Assembly (NCBI GenBank): GCA_041652255.1
Contig: JBAZHT010000099.1
Location: forward strand, 1-5,861
Source of the DNA: DMER64 sp041652255
GTDB lineage: Bacteria > Bacteroidota > Bacteroidia > Bacteroidales > UBA932
Length of the DNA stretch: 5,861 nucleotides
Direction: 5' to 3'
How positions within the stretch are numbered: position 1 is the first letter of the stretch; each line of letters begins with the position of its first letter. Position numbers and translations under genes: made by a program. Under the pieces are notes generated by a model. That model saw nothing but the letters and a program-made list of their open reading frames with translations. It ran no database searches and was not told the DNA's origin. Below, in pieces: positions 5,393-5,861 of the stretch.

Positions 5393-5861
5393 ATGATAAA
5401 ATCACGCACCAGGATCATTGACCTTCTGAAAATGCAGGCCGGAATTACCGTGCAGGTAAAAGGCTGGGTACGAACTAAACGGGGCAACAAAAATATTGCT
5501 TTCATAGCCTTGAACGATGGCTCCACTATACACAACGTACAGATCGTATGTGACATGGCTGTCTTCACTGAAGAGCAACTGCGGCCCGTTACTACCGGAG
5601 CCTGTATCCGTGTTAAAGGAGAACTGGTCCCCTCGGTCGGGACACAACAAGCGGTAGAGATCAGGGCTTTTGAAATTGAAATATACGGGACCGCAGACCC
5701 TGCCCTTTATCCTTTACAAAAGAAAGGACACAGCATGGAATTCCTGCGGGAGATCGCGCATCTCAGACCCAGAACCAACACGTTCGGTTGTATATTCCGG
5801 ATCCGCCACGCCATGGCTTATGCCATCCACAAATATTTTAACGATAACGGTTTTGTGTATT
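5393..5861 (+). CDS. asnS: Asparaginyl-tRNA synthetase (3' partial)
   Basis: Class II aminoacyl-tRNA synthetase that attaches Asn to tRNA-Asn in the cytosol. The frame is open from ATG 5393 to the window end, giving 156 residues, about a third of the usual length of about 465. The first part (about residues 15-105) is the OB-fold anticodon-binding domain: VQVKGWVRTKRGNKNIAFIA (20-39), then LNDGSTIHNVQIVCD. The linker and entry into the catalytic domain read YPLQKKGHSMEFLREIAHLR, then PRTNTFGCIFRIRHAMAYAI, then HKYFNDNGFVY. The KKGHS and LRPRTN stretches are AsnRS signatures and separate it from AspRS, LysRS and GluRS. Motifs 2 and 3 lie beyond the window. The start is 5 bp after the ahcY stop, with no promoter or terminator between, so the two are almost certainly cotranscribed. 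Genomic AsnRS suggests direct charging rather than sole reliance on the transamidation route. Confidence 0.96.
   Translation, partial: MIKSRTRIIDLLKMQAGITVQVKGWVRTKRGNKNIAFIALNDGSTIHNVQIVCDMAVFTEEQLRPVTTGACIRVKGELVPSVGTQQAVEIRAFEIEIYGTADPALYPLQKKGHSMEFLREIAHLRPRTNTFGCIFRIRHAMAYAIHKYFNDNGFVY

Noticed and set aside
5203..5568. A 121-codon open frame on the - strand across the ahcY/asnS junction
   Set aside because: Both genes beneath it are unambiguous on the + strand; the antisense translation is composition-driven and matches no family I recognise.

Overview
The window reads as a piece of a Bacteroidota (Bacteroidetes, probably Bacteroidales) chromosome. Three lines of evidence support this. 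Intergenic gaps carry the characteristic Bacteroidetes -7 promoter box (TAnnTTTG) three times. Most starts lack a Shine-Dalgarno sequence and have short AT-rich leaders. The proteins (tandem ExbD pair, lipoprotein alkaline phosphatase of the H/W type, LytTR regulator, AsnRS) resemble that phylum's versions. All seven genes are on the + strand and the region is densely coding. No RNA genes, insertion sequences, CRISPR arrays or prophage genes were seen.

Layout. (1) 1-1016: the 3' part of one ExbD/TolR-like gene and a complete second one, spaced 12 bp apart. They look like the end of an ExbB-ExbD-ExbD energy-transducing operon whose exbB would lie upstream. A strong intrinsic terminator follows at 1035-1067. 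(2) 1098-2306: a complete lipoprotein alkaline phosphatase, apparently a single-gene unit. Its possible -7 box directly abuts the terminator T-run. (3) 2414-3950: a two-gene unit. The first gene encodes a four-helix membrane protein with a LiaF-like C-terminal VFGG-repeat domain. The second encodes a four-helix membrane protein with a C-terminal LytTR DNA-binding domain. The second gene starts inside the first, at a non-ATG codon. (4) 3993-5861: ahcY (S-adenosylhomocysteine hydrolase, complete) followed 5 bp later by asnS (asparaginyl-tRNA synthetase, 5' third only, cut by the window end). They probably share a promoter that overlaps the end of the LytTR gene.

Functionally, the ExbD pair and the phosphatase serve the cell envelope (proton-motive-force transduction to the outer membrane; phosphate release from esters). 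The LiaF-like/LytTR pair looks like a compact membrane-located signalling module with no histidine kinase or receiver domain in the window. The last two genes are housekeeping: methyl-cycle recycling and tRNA charging. The most interesting part is the LiaF-like/LytTR pair. It resembles an arrangement in which a membrane protein modulates a membrane-anchored transcription factor, but that role is inferred from domains and gene order only.
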